Source: Cryptomeria japonica | Lineage: Eukaryota > Streptophyta > Pinopsida > Cupressales > Cupressaceae | DNA: 64,000 nt | Direction of reading: 5' to 3' | Assembly: GCF_030272615.1 (NCBI RefSeq) | Contig: NW_026729150.1 | Location: forward strand, 108,399 to 172,398 | Shown here: positions 1 to 12,812 of the stretch, one piece after another | How positions within the stretch are numbered: position 1 is the first letter of the stretch | Layout: each line of letters opens with the position of its first letter | Program-made: the position numbers and the translations under genes | The notes under the pieces: generated by a model | The model's database searches: none | Told to the model about the DNA's origin: nothing | Seen by the model: only the letters and a program-made list of their open reading frames with translations

Positions 1-984
1 TGATATTCACCAATGAAGAGTTTTTTGTGAATAGAATCAATTTCTATTTCTTCAGAAAATTTGCCAACCCCTCTATGTAAAGTAAAAATCCTTGCTAATG
101 CAGACGATGGAGATCTATCCTTTCTTCTCATCGGCTATATTTATTTCTTTGAAGAAACCTCTCATTTGTCATTGAAGAAAAACACTCCATAGAATACAAC
201 TCATAGAAAACACTTTGTATCCATTTCTGCTACCTTGCATTTGTAATGTTCAACCCACATTTATTTTTTCTTTCACGGATGTGCTAACATTGTATATTGT
301 GTGAGTGTATATAGTTCATGTTTGAATCATCATCAGTTACAAAATATCAGCGTTGCATGAATATAATTTCAGACCGTAAGATGTAGAACAAATATATGAC
401 ATGATGGCTTCTTTCTTATAAATATTTTAGGGCGATTCTTCATCTCATAAGTTTTATAACTATCAAGAATATTAATCATTTCTTTTTTCTTATACTGACT
501 GATCTAGTGACCTCTATTTGGTAACATTGTAGATTAGGCCAATTGCCTAAATATATAACTAATAAATTGTATATTTTTTTTAAAATTGATTTTTTAATTT
601 ATTGTAATAATATTGTTAATAATATTATTATTTAACCTTATAAAAATTATATATGTAAATGATAATAACAAATGCTACAGAATGGTGAGTACTTGCTTTT
701 ATAATATCATAACTAGCAAATGCACCTTAGTGTGCAATGGGTACGCCAAAGAGGTGTGAAAGGTCACTTTGGGAAAATTTTAATACTTATTTTGCATACA
801 TGTGTGTTGCGTATGAGGTCAATTGATTGGCCATTTAGCAAATGATGTTTGTGTAACAAAGGTGTGAATGGAGAAGTTATAGCTTCAAATTAACTATGCA
901 TCTAGTTACAAGGATGTAACATATTTAAATATTAAAGTCTTTGAATGAGGGAGATAATTAGGCTCAATTACCAACAATCTCATG
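1..984. other. AT-rich intergenic sequence, no gene seen
   Basis: No reading frame, repeat or RNA gene could be supported here. The stretch is AT-rich, with an especially A/T-only part around 540-670. Confidence 0.6.
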
Positions 985-1108
985 CTATTTTTTCAATGGA
1001 AAGAGGGAGGGGAAGGGAGAGTTAGGGATAGAAAGAGGGAGGAATAGAGGGGGAAGGAGTGAAACAGAGGGGTAAGGAGATGAAGAGGGTGTAGATATAT
1101 AGAAGAAG

Positions 1109-1205
<97 letters not shown>

Positions 1206-2640
1206 CTAAAAAATAGAGATAAATAGAGATGGAAGAAGGAATATGGTGAGATAGAGATAGAAAGGAAAAATGATATAGGTATAAAGGTGTATGAAGAGGG
1301 AGAGAGGGAGACATGTCAAGAGATAGAGGGTGAGAAAGGAAGATAGAGGCAAATATAAAGATGGAGGGAGAGAAATAGATAAAGAGATAGAGAGAAGTAT
1401 GTGAGATATAAGGTATAGTGTGGTAGGGAGATAGAGAGGAAATGATAGAGAGATATAGAGGAAGAGGGTGAGTAATGCGAGAGGGAGAGATAGAAAAATA
1501 GAGATAAGAAGTAATATATAGAGGTAGAAAGATGGAGATATATAGGTGTGGACATATATGAAGAGATAATGCTCATAGAGATAGAGGGGGAGATGGAAGA
1601 AGAAATATGGAGAAATATCTAGAAGAAAATAGACATAGATATAGAGGTCTAGGAAGAGAGAGAGATAAGAAAGGATAGAGAGGGATACATGTCAAAAGGT
1701 AAAGGATGAGAGAGTAAGGTAGATGTAGAGATGGAGATAGAGAAAGAGAGAAAGAAGGTGAGATAAAGATACAGAGATATGAGTTGATAGAGAGGAAGAG
1801 ATAGAGATATATAGAGGGAGAGGGAGAGATAGAGAGAGAGATATAGATGGTTAGATAGAGTGATAGATAGATAGGTATGTAAGGAGATTTAGATAGAGTG
1901 GGAGAGGGGAGGAGAGATATGTTGAGATACTCAAATAGAGAGAAATAGAGATAAAATTAGAGATGGGAAGAGAATTAGGGAGAAATAGAGATGGAGATAT
2001 AACAAGATAGAGATAGAGGGGGAGATGGAAGAAGAAATATCGAGACATAGAGATAGAGAGGCAAAGGGATAGAAATAGAGTGGCAACAAGCTCATGCTCA
2101 TAGGGTGGAAAAGGGATAGAAATATAGAGGGACACATGTTTAGAGATAGAGGGAGAGAGGAAGACACATAGAGATGAAGATATAGTGAAAGAGGAAGAAG
2201 AGAAATAGATCGAGATATATATAGATGTAGAGGGAAAGATAAATATAAAAATATGAAGATAGCGAGGGAGATGTAGAGATGAAAAGATAAATATAGATGG
2301 AGATGGAGAGAGATATAGATGGTTAAAGTGATAGAGAGACATATATAAGGACATATAAAGAGACGAGGAGAGGGAGACAAGGATAGAGAGAGAAAAATAG
2401 AGACAAAAAAATGATGAGAGAGAGAGAGAATGTGTGTGTATGAGTGAAAGAGAGAGGGAGGGATAGAGATAAAGAGGAAGATAGATATAAATAAATATAG
2501 AGGGAGAGTGAAATAGAGAAAAGGGAGAAGTAAAGAAGAGGGGGAGAGATAGAACTCGGGAAAGAGATATTGGATGAGAGAGAGATGGAAGGAGAGATGA
2601 AAAGGGAGAGGAAGAATTAGAGATAAAATATAGAATAATA
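985..2640. repeat. GA-rich purine tract with (GA)n microsatellite
   Basis: About 1.65 kb in which the plus strand is almost only purines plus T, built from AGAGATAGA-like words. A pure (GA)n run of about 42 units lies at 1114-1197. The long minus-strand frames in this block translate to Ser/Leu/Tyr/Ile low-complexity strings and are products of base composition, not genes. The strand asymmetry is strong and uninterrupted. Confidence 0.9.
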
Positions 2641-3202
2641 AATAAAATTATAGTATTAATTATATATAAACTAAATATATAATTATAATATTATCTAAAA
2701 AAAAAAATCATTTCATTAAAGACACATCAAAGAGAATATTTCATCTCAATGGTATAAATATTTGTCATGTAGTTAAATCACATCACTTTGATATCATCAT
2801 TCTTAAAAAATTAGTTTTTAAGTATGAAATTATGAAAATTGTAGAAAAATAATAATTAAATATAGATAATAGTGTTGAGTTATATTACTTTTAAACATGG
2901 TTTTTTGATGGTAGGACAAAAATATTTATGTTTAGATTAACCATGTTACAAAATGAGTACATGTTTAGAATGTTATTTCTAATTACAGTTGACATATTTT
3001 AAATTTAATGATATCAAATTTGTATAATCCATAATTATAAGATCCTAATAATAAAGATGTTAAAATTACAAAAACCCATTAATAGATTAATATAATAAAT
3101 ACTTATTTAAAAATCAAAATAAAATTTATACTATAAATAATACAATTAATAAATAAAATTATATGAATATATTATATACTAATAATATTTAAAAATATAT
3201 AG
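2641..3202. other. AT-rich spacer before the truncated LTR
   Basis: A/T-dominated sequence without genes. The words near 3139-3200 (AATACAATTAATAAATAAAA) resemble those just after the 3' LTR at 12813, so the flanks of the 3203-12812 element look alike. Confidence 0.5.
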
Positions 3203-4335
3203 ATTTTGTGATTGATTCATCATCAATCCTTGTCCTTGTCAGCCTTGTCATTTTGCAATCGATTCGCCATTGATCTTTGTCCTTGTCAATCTTGTCATTT
3301 TGCGATCGATTCGTCATCGATCCTTGTCCTTTTCAATCATGTCAATTTGGATCGATTAGTCATTGTTCCTCATCAATTGGTGCCTATCAATTTGATCTCC
3401 TTGTCAATCTTGGTCAATTTGTCATTGATTTTTGTCAATCAATCTCAATCATTTATCAACATTGGTCCTTTGTCAATCAGAATCATGATCGAACCTACAT
3501 TAATTTCTTGTTGTCTTGACCTAATTCCTTGTCCTCTTATTTCTAGGGTTTTATGATTTGTTCATTTAATCCTTTTCTTCTTCTTCGTGGGTTAAATAAA
3601 TCTATTTATTTAGTCCTAGGTCTCATTCATGAATTAATTAATGGATGAAAACCTATTAATTAATTCACCTAATTTCTATTTCATCTTTTTCCTGAATTTT
3701 CTAATTTGCTAATTTCTCCTAATTCCTAATTTCTATTTCTCCTATGTTCTTTAATTTTTCTAATATTTCCCCCAATTTCATTCCCTCATTTTCTCCTATG
3801 TTTATGCTTCCATTTGTTGCAATCATGGAGGCTATTTTCTCTCTTCCCTTTTGTCATGGGAATGGCATTTTAATCTTGTCATAATTTGTCATAATTTTTG
3901 TCAATCAATCTTGCATGTCAATCTTGTCATAATTTGTGCATAATTTGTCATTCTTGATTTGAATTTCCTTTTGAATCTCTTTATGCTAATCTTGTCCTCT
4001 CTCCAATTTGTTATAAATTGGATGATTTTCTTCAATGAAAAAAAGAAACCATGCTTCTAGTATCCTTATGCTACAATTTTCATCTTGGCAATCTTGCTTG
4101 CTTTCATACTTGCATTTTGCACTTGTAGGTGAGATCCACAAACAAAGTAATTTGAAGGAGAAAGAAGGACAATGGAGGAACAATGAAGGAGATACATGCT
4201 TTGGTTTGCATTTTATTTTAGTATTTCATCTTCATGCCTTTATTGAATGTTTTTAGGATTTCTTATCATTGCAATCTACTTTTGTGGTTGAGCTAGTTTA
4301 ATATTGCTTTGATGCATTCCATTTTCCTATATACA
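3203..4335 (+). repeat. 5' LTR, 5'-truncated
   Basis: Aligns by eye along its whole length with 11679-12812, with scattered substitutions and nearly equal length (1,133 versus 1,134 bp). The first bases contain about three copies of a roughly 50-bp unit around TTTGCGATCGATTC. It ends ATACA at 4335, matching the TCTACA end of the 3' LTR. The upstream junction is AT-rich and lacks the TG start. Confidence 0.8.
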
Positions 4336-4450
4336 TTTTCTAGTGAACTCGACATGAACTAACCCCTTAACCATGTTTTTGAGTGCTTTTGAGCTGATTT
4401 GCAGGTGAAAAACTCAAGAAACAGGGCAACTCAGAGCTTTCTAGACACTT

Positions 4451-4612
4451 ATGTGGCTGTGTTGAGGCATTATACGCCTGTGTCAAGCCATTTTGTGCCT
4501 GTGTTGATGAGATTTGCACCCATGTTGATGAGATTTGTGCCTGTGTTGAGAATTTTGTGCCTGTGTTGATGGGTTCTGCGCTTGTGTTGAGGTATTCTGC
4601 GCCTGTTTAAGG
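4451..4612 (+). repeat. Minisatellite, about 21-bp unit, seven to eight degenerate copies
   Basis: Repeated words of the form TGTGCCTGTGTTGATGAGAT occur every 19-23 bp just inside the element, about 115 bp after the 5' LTR. Copies vary (gcctgtgtcaagcc, gcacccatgttgat, gcgcttgtgttgag). No function can be read from it. Confidence 0.75.
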
Positions 4613-6291
4613 CAAGAAACAGAGGTGAAATTAGTGGTTTTTACTTGCAAATTTGTTTGTTTTCATTCTATTTTCTGCATTCTGGTATTCTTTGGTGCTA
4701 ATTCTTTGTGCAACATCTTGGCATTATGTGTGATGAAGACTAAAAATACAACTACTAATGAATCTTATGTAGGACGCGGTCAAAGACTTTCACCAAAACA
4801 TCTTGCTTGCAATTTTTAAAGTAGTTGCACACTTCATTTCTTAAAGGTTAATGAACACCATGCATGCTTTGTTTGTTTTTAATTTTATTGGATGTTTTAA
4901 CCCTTAGAATTGGGCCTGCCTCCCGATTTGCCTGGCACTTCGCATAGGCATTAGTGAGAGGGAACGACCCTAAGTGGTGACGGGCTAAAGCCAAGCTCTT
5001 CCAAACCACTCTAAATAACTGTGGAGGCAACGAAAGTTGTAGAAAACAGGTGTTGGAATGGTATTGCGATGATTTATTCACCGGATCAATACCCACCCGA
5101 ATGGATGCCCTTACTAGAATCTCTTGTTTTTAGATGCCAAAATCCTTCTATCTATTGGCTCAGGCATTGTGATATGCGCATGCCGAAGACACCTCTCATG
5201 TACTCATCAGTTAGAGATAGCAAGTTCTTGGGAAGTGATGCCCCTTGAACTCGAAGCTTGGTATGCCCAAGAAGTGAGTGCACTGTAAGGGGGAGCTAGT
5301 GCTACCAAGCGTCTAGCTATCCGGCTGAGTCTTGTATTTTATGGTTAGAGGATTCAACAAGTATTGCCCTTGCTAGCCATAGGATTTGTTGTGAATGTGC
5401 TTGATTGTCTTGAGTAAAAGTCAAACAAACATTTTGTCTTCCGTGATTGTCAAAAGTTAAATCAAAAAACAAACTTTCAAAAGTGCTCATAATCAACTTA
5501 GGTTTTCAAAATAAAAAAACTTCAATTCAAAACAAAATCCAAACAAAAGTCCAAATTTGTCCAAGTATTCATCCAACATTTGAACATGGCTTGTCAAAAC
5601 ATTGAATATCCTTGTTTCAAAATTCATGCCACTTTAGGCTAGGTTTTGCATAGTCCAACTTAGGTCCTAAGGCATATTGTCATCTCCCTTTATTTTAGTC
5701 CTTTTCATTGCAAGCATCCTCATTTTGTACTTGGGTTCAAAATAATTTCCCTAAGTTTTCATTTCATTGTCATATCCAAGCTAGATTTCCATTTAGGTGA
5801 TATTTGTGCATTATCCTTGTCATGCTAAAATTAGGTCTTGCCTAGGTTGCATTTTGCATATTCCAAGTCATTGGTCTTTGCGTATCCTTGTCATTGTATT
5901 GTCATCTTGTCTTGGCTTCATCTTGTCATATCATATCCTTAGATCTTTTTCATGTCATATCCTAAGTCATTGTCATAATCATTGCCTTCTTGCATTTAGT
6001 CTCAAAAATTTGATTTGTCAAACTTGAAAAATCAAAACTTTGGATGATACCCTAAGTTGTTGTTAGGGAGTCTTGACCTGATCTAAAAATTTGTCCTTTC
6101 ATTAATATCATTTTTGTCAAACCTAGCTTAGTATCCAAGCATATAGGTGAGACATTGTCAATTTGTCCTATTGTCATTTGGTCCTTTGTCCTTTAAGGTC
6201 TTGGCTTCATTTCAATTTCCCAAGGTTGAGTCATTAGGTTTGCATTCCAAAAAGTTTGTCCAAATCTTGAAAAAAGTCCAAAAACATTAAG
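4613..6291. other. Non-coding leader region of the LTR element
   Basis: No frame with a recognisable product. The segment 4890-5400 is less AT-rich than its surroundings; the rest is rich in TTGTC/TGTCC words and A-runs. It separates the 5' LTR from the long decayed frame and may be an untranslated leader. Confidence 0.5.
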
Positions 6292-9060
6292 TTGCATTGT
6301 CATCCTTTTAGGTTGCATTTGTCAATCCCATTAGTTGCATTGCATAGTGACATGTTTGTTGAAATGAGGTCTCAACCTTCTTACGAAGCCATGTCATCAC
6401 AATTGAGAAATCAATCATGTCAATCCATTCTCTACATGTCTCAGAACATGGATCAAACTTATCATGATGATGTAAATGTCCAAATACAAAAACTAGAGGA
6501 GAAACTAGCTCAAGAAAAGGAGATTTTGGAACAAAAAGTGAAAAACATTGAGAAGAATAGATCACAAATGTCCAAAATATTTAAAAAAATTTCAGGTCAA
6601 AATCCAAATATTGAGCTAATTGATGTAAGATCTCTTATTGAACTATCAGACATACTAGCTCTCTTCTCACAAATACAGATGATGAAACAATTTCAAGAAA
6701 AGAGACAACAACATTATGTGCCTCCACAACAAGAACAAGGTGTTTACTATCAATTAGATTTTCAACCATCACAACCAATTGTTCAACAGCTCCAACATTT
6801 CCAATAGACACAACCAATGGTCCAACATATACAACCAACACAACCAATGGTCCAATTTCAACAATATGTCCAACCAACTATACAATGTCCACAAATAGTT
6901 CAACCAATGGTGGAATATCAACAAGTTCAATCAACATATCAATGTCAACAACTACAATCACAAATTCACAAACAAAGGTTGCAGCACACACCAAGCCAAA
7001 TTTTGAACATGTCAAACCAATTTGATCAACATCTAGTTTGAAATCAAAACATGACATCAGACCCGAACCAACTCCTTTCCAAACAAGTTCAAATTCCAGA
7101 TACAACTATGTCAAAACCTCAAAAGAAAGGTGGCCTTATTGCAAGGATCTTAAGGAAATTACCAAGTGAGTTCTTTTAGGAAGATCAAAATAATACACTT
7201 ATGTATAGCAATGCCTCATCCCCCCACAAACAAATTGACTCTCCAGTGGCATCTATCCCTACACCTTTAGAAGTTTCACAAGAACCTTCCATATTGTCCT
7301 CATCAAATAATACACCCAAGGATGCAATTATCCAAAGGCTATCCATAGGTGATTGCCAAGATAATCCAATTCATGATGCACATCCTTGTCATGTTTCAGA
7401 AATACAAGACCCATTGCCACCATGCACTTTATTGCCATTACCTATTTTAGAGGACCCCATTTGAAGTCCCTCTTCCTCATGTTCAAGCATTGATTCCTTG
7501 CTAGAATCCATCACAAATGTTCAAAATGCATTTCCTTCATGCCAAAACATTGATTCCTTGTTAGAATCCTCCATGCATATCCAAAGTCCAACCCCATGTC
7601 AAGAGGATAATTTAGAGCATGAAGAAATGTGTCTTAAAAAAGATCAAGATCAAGATCCTGAAACCTTATCATCCCATCCAATTGTTGACCAGGACCCCAT
7701 GTTCCCAGACACTCACAAAGAGTCCCATATTCTTGTCCATCCTATCCAAAGTCCTATTGACACTTCATTCCCCGAGCAAGATAAAGATATCCTAGTCCAT
7801 CCAATCCCAAATGATCCCCTTCCATTTCATAAGAAAAATGTCCTTTCAAGTCCTATTGACATTCCACTTCCTAAGAAAGATCAAGATATCCTTTCCATCC
7901 TTTCCAATGATCCCATTAAAAGTCAAGAGCAAAGCACCTTTAAAGAGGATTCCAATGATCTTCCTCCTTGTCAAGATCAAATTATTCCTTTAAATCCTCC
8001 ACAAGATCTTTTTGTTCCTCCATCTCCTTGTCTTAATGCTCCATATACACTCTAAGATCGCATTTCTTTTAATGATCCCATTATTTCTCCCATTCCATCT
8101 CTCGAAGAGCCTGTCATTAAACCATGTCCACTACACAATCCTAGTCCCCCTCATGATCCTAATCCCCTTCATGATTCTAACATGTCAGTGCAAGATGTTC
8201 ATGAACCCTCGACATGCATAATGGGTTCTTCCACTTTGGTGCAATCCGATCCACTTCAAGATCTCATTATTTCTCTCATATCATATCCACCTCATAATGG
8301 ACTCGCATCTTCTTCCCAAAGAAAATAATATCCTACAAGTTAAGATATTCATAAAGGCAAAGGGGTAGACCTTCATGAGAAAGAACCCCTCCATATCAAA
8401 GAAGATCTTAAGGGTCATGTCTACACAACTCACTCTCAAGACATTGGTATCCCTCCATCAAAATCAAAATGTACACCTTCCCCATCATACTTTCCATCCA
8501 TCTTAGGTCCTTATATCCCTTCATCCTTTATGCAAGGTCAGCAAAAGCATAAATCTTTGAGTAAATTTCATCCATCCAAAAGAAGTCCATTTCATTCATA
8601 TCCATCCATGCATTCCTTCCCCCCTCCAAGTAATTTGGATGCCAAGTATAAACATCATAAGTCTAGCAATCCACATGTATTCAAGGATCAACATGTCCAA
8701 TATAATCAACATGTCAAAACAAAGAACAAATTGATCTATAAAGAAAAAGGAATATCCAAAAGGCCACAAAGGCCCACTGAGCAAAATAAAGCAAAGTCAA
8801 AATATATATGGGTTCCTAAATCCCTTATGCAAGCAATGCACTCCAATGAACCACAAAAGCATGAAAAATCAAAAACCATGTGGATCCCTAAGCAGCTCCT
8901 TGAAGCACAAAAGCCTAAAGAAACATCGAACTTGGCATCCAAAGTTGCTATTCCTCATCCAACCCTCTCAAATTTGTTCCTCCATCACCTTCTTCATCCA
9001 TTTTGGGTCCTTATGTCCCAAAACCCCAAGCTATTCCTCCATCCAAATCTCACAATCTGA
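6292..9060 (+). pseudogene. Long decayed element-encoded reading frame (coiled coil, Q-rich, P/D-rich, basic tail), unidentified
   Basis: One reading frame runs for about 920 codons with seven internal stops (near 6805, 7039, 7177, 7462, 8053, 8326, 8338) and no evident frameshift. In order it encodes a predicted coiled coil (about residues 60-110, heptad-like E/K/L pattern), a Gln/Pro repeat zone (6700-7030), a basic patch with GGLIARILRKL (near 7130), Pro/Asp/Ser-rich repeats such as DILVHPI and SPIDIPLPKKDQDIL (7700-7900), and a Lys/His-rich C-terminus with two related motifs, YIWVPKSLMQA and MWIPKQLLEA. No zinc knuckle, protease or polymerase was seen. It could be a highly divergent gag-like protein of a non-autonomous element; the function is unknown. 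The start at 6292 is simply the first ATG. Confidence 0.6.
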
Positions 9061-11359
9061 GATCCATTTTTCCTCCATCAATCCACCACCCGTCAAGGTG
9101 TGTTCCAATGTTGATCTTTCCTTCATTTCCATCTAGTGAAGCCCAATTCTTCCAATACCCTATCCATTATCCAATGCATATTTTCCATCCTTCGATCCCT
9201 TTGATCCCATCCTTTGCATAAATCCTTGCCTTAATTTCATCTCTTTTTCCATGTCCTTATCCTACCAACATCTTTGAGCATACTTTTAAAGGTCATGGTC
9301 CATTTTTTTTTCAAGGCTACTATCCAAACAAAAAGATGTTTGAGTCCTTCTTCCATCCCCTATCATGTGTCCATTTTTGACTAAAATGTCAAAATAAAAA
9401 AAATAAAAAAGTGAAAAAAGAAAAGACAAAAGAAAAAAAGTAAAGCAAAAATAATTCGTCCACTGGTGAAAACTTGGCAAACAGGCGCCTTGGGCAAGTA
9501 CCATGATGAAAACCTAGCAAACAGGCATCATGCGTAATCTATGAACTTCTTGCATACCGTACTTGGGGACAAGTTTTATCCTATCACATCCTTTTGTCCT
9601 TCATTGTTCCATTATCCTATCAAACCCCTGTCATTACCCTTCATTGTTCCATTATCCTATCGAACCCCTATCATTACCCTTCATATCCTATTGTCCCTCA
9701 TGTCCATATCCCCTTTTCCACCTTTGATCTTGACAAGGCTGAGGATCATCATGAGCATCATGCATCTTGTTTGTAGCTTTTAGTCGATCATAGCTTTTGG
9801 TCCTTATCCATTTGCCTATTATAACCTTTCATCCATATTCCCTAGCTTATTGCAACTTTCTGCCACTATCCCTTAGCCTACCCTGACCTTCAGTCCATGT
9901 CCCTTTTCCATTCTTGGTCTTTCTTATCCTATCCATATCTTATCACTATCCATACACTCTTTTTCATTCCTTGATCTTGATCTGACATAAGCACACAAAA
10001 TTTAAACATGGTTTCAAAAACCTCTTGACATGTCCCTCATGCCATGTCACTGCTTTACATTGTCATATCCAATCTCTTGTCTCGTTGTCTCCATAATAAA
10101 AGGTCTTTGTCTTCCCTCTATCCACCATCATTTTAGCAAGCCTATTTATTCACCTGTCATATTCCTTGCCTTGCTAGACACTGGGGGCAAAATCAAAAAA
10201 TTGAAAAATGTCCTGAAAAAATCCAAAAAAAAATCATATAATGTCCTAAAAAAATCCCTAAAAAGTCAAATAAAGTCCTGAAAAAACGAACAAAAAAATT
10301 GTAAAAAACTCGAAATTCCCACAAAGTGAAAAACATTAAAATCCAAAAACAATTTCATTGGCATTTTGCATTTTGTCAATAAATGGTCCCCTTTGTGCAT
10401 AGACAGATCGCTGAGCATACATCCAACGACAATCAATCAAACATTGTGCTTTAATGAAATCATGCATTAACAGATGAATTGTTCAACCAAGCAAGCATTC
10501 AATCTGATCATAGTTGTCACATCAATCAAAATAGCATCAACATTACCATTGGTCCTTGTCAACATTTCATGGGTCTTATACAGGGTGTGGTATACTCGAA
10601 ACTAGATTATGTCGTGTCTTCGATGGGGTACCGCATTCCCTGAAACCAGGCAACATGATCATTTTTGTTTTCCACTTTTGACAATGACGATCAAACTGTT
10701 TGTTTGACTTGGTTGAATTTGTGCGTCTTATCTTTTTACTGATTTATCTTTAGCTTCAATCATGTTCCTATGTTGCTCGATGATGTCACTGAGTGATTTA
10801 GAGTGACCGTGATGGTTCATGGTCCCTTTCTTTTTTTTGTTGTGTTTGCTGTTTGTGGAATGTTTGTCACAAACTGGGGCAACTATATCATTGGGTGTCT
10901 ATGATAAGTACGTTCACTTTTTGAACGCCACACATACCTCGATCCTTGATGTATGCACCCTAGGATGCTTCACTCATTCCTTGTGTGCGATGTGTCTATC
11001 TTTTGCAAGAGGGGTTGCATTCCAGCTCTGGCCTTCAATGCCATGATGCTCTGCATCTGCTTTTCTACAATAAATAAAGGTTCTCACCTACTTATGTGCA
11101 TTTGTGAAAGAAAGTTTTCCTTCATCTCTAACTGTCCTCTGTCTAATTTCTTCTTACTAACATTTCTTCCATCAGTCTTGGCAGTCCGTTTGATTCGTTC
11201 GAACCTATCATCTTCTATCATTCTTATTGATCACTTGGCCTCTTTTCTGGATTAATTCCTCGAGGGGGCATGCATATGTCATTGTTATTGTCTAGGGCAT
11301 TTTCATTATCGTTCTTTGAAACAATGCTTAGAATCACATTGTCTCAAAGAGGGGCAAAA
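9061..11359. other. Non-coding 3' interior of the LTR element, ending in a polypurine tract
   Basis: No product recognised. Contains A-rich stretches with AAAAATCC-like words (10180-10330), a 27-bp direct repeat (9466-9492 and 9502-9528, word GCAAACAGGC), and C/T-rich blocks. The final bases GAGGGGCAAAA (11349-11359) are the polypurine tract abutting the 3' LTR. Confidence 0.55.
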
Positions 11360-12812
11360 TGTAGACATCTAAAAATGGTCAACACTTGTGGAGTCATACT
11401 TTCACATTTGCGCCTTGCCTTATTTTAGGGTTCTTGCATTGCATTAACATTTCTTCTATGTTGTGCACTTGGTCTTTATCATTTGTGAGCATCGATTCCT
11501 TCTACATTCCTCATTTTTCTCACTTTCAAATTACGTCTTCTCGATAGCAATCTTCAGTCATGACTTTGGTCAATCTTATCCTGTCGCATCAATGTGCGTG
11601 CTCATTTATCATCATTTTGGACATTGTCAATCCTAATCGATGATAGAATTAGGGTTTTGTCCTCTTGTCAACCTTGTCATTTTGCGATCGAATCCTCATC
11701 GATCCTTGTCCTTGTTAGCCTTGTCATTTTGCGATCGATTCACCATTGATCTTTGTCCTTGTCAATCTTGTCATTTTGTGATTGATTCATCATCGATCCT
11801 TGTCCTTTTCAATCCTGTCAATTTGGATCGATTAGTCATTGTTCCTCGTCAATTGGCACCTATCAATTTGATCTCCTTGTCAATCTTGGTCAATTTGTCA
11901 TTGATTTTTGTCAATCAATCTCAATCATTTATCAACATTGGTCCTTTGTCAATCAGAATCATGATCGAACCTTCATTAATTTCTTGTTGTCTTAACCTAA
12001 TTGCTTGTCCTCTTATTTCTAGGGTTTTATGATTTGTTCATTTAATCCTTTTCTTCTTCTTCGTGGGTTAAATAAATCTATTTATTTAGTCCTAGGTCTC
12101 TTTCATGAATTAATTAATGGATGAAAACCTATTAATTAATTCACCTAATTTCTATTTCATCTTTTTCCTGAATTTTCTAATTTGCTAATTTCTCCTAATT
12201 CCTAATTTCTATTTCTCCTATGTTCTTTAATTTTTCTAATATTTCCCCTAATTTCATTCCCTCATTTTCTCCTATGTTTATGCTTCCATTTGTTGCAATC
12301 ATGGAGGCTATTTTCTCTCTTCCCTTTTCTCATGGGAATGGCATTTTAATCTTGTCATAATTTGTCATAATTTTTGTCAATCAATCTTGCATGTCAATCT
12401 TGTCATAATTTGTGCATAATTTGTCATTCTTGATTTGAATTTCCTTTTGAATCTCTTCATGCTAATCTTGTCCTCTCTCCAATTTGTCTATACATTGGAT
12501 GATTTTCTTCAATGAAAAAAAGAAACCACACTTCTAGTATCCTTATGCTACAATTTTCATCTTGTCAATCTTGCTTACTTTCATACTTGCATTTTGCACT
12601 TGTAGGTGAGATCCACAAAAAAAGTAATTTGAAGGAGAAAGAAGGACAATGGAGGAACAATGAAGGAGATACATGCTTTGGTTTGCATTTTATTTTAGTA
12701 TTTCATCTTCATGCCTTTATTGAATGTTTTTAGGATTTCTTATCATTGCAATCTACTTTTGTGGTTGAGCTAGTTTAATATTGCTTTGATGCATTCCATT
12801 TTCCTATCTACA
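11360..12812 (+). repeat. 3' LTR, complete (1,453 bp)
   Basis: Starts TGTAGACATC right after the polypurine tract and ends TATCTACA, so the ends form a short inverted repeat. From 11679 on it matches the 5' copy closely. No target-site duplication can be confirmed because the 5' end of the element is lost. Confidence 0.85.

Larger units (their letters stand above)
3203..12812 (+). mobile_element. LTR retrotransposon, apparently non-autonomous (no pol), 5' LTR truncated
   Basis: Two near-identical direct repeats of about 1.13 kb (3203-4335 and 11679-12812) bound a 7 kb interior. The 3' LTR is complete: it starts TGTAGA at 11360, directly after a purine tract (GAGGGGCAAAA), and ends TCTACA at 12812, so its ends are inverted. 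The first 319 bp of the 5' LTR are missing. The interior has no protease, integrase or reverse transcriptase motif. It holds a 21-bp minisatellite, a long decayed frame (6292-9060), and non-coding sequence rich in TGTCC/TTGTC words. The PPT and LTR ends suggest a Gypsy-like origin, but without pol the superfamily is inferred. A clear PBS was not found after 4335. Confidence 0.8.

Noticed and set aside
985-2380. Long minus-strand frames of 86-167 codons
   Set aside because: They are Ser/Leu/Tyr/Pro/Ile low-complexity readings of the GA-rich tract in several overlapping frames, with no protein-like pattern.
3212-3556. Frames of 114 and 80 codons (also 11640-12032)
   Set aside because: They lie inside the LTRs and derive from the internal repeat TTGTCATTTTGCGATCGATT; both LTR copies give similar artefacts.
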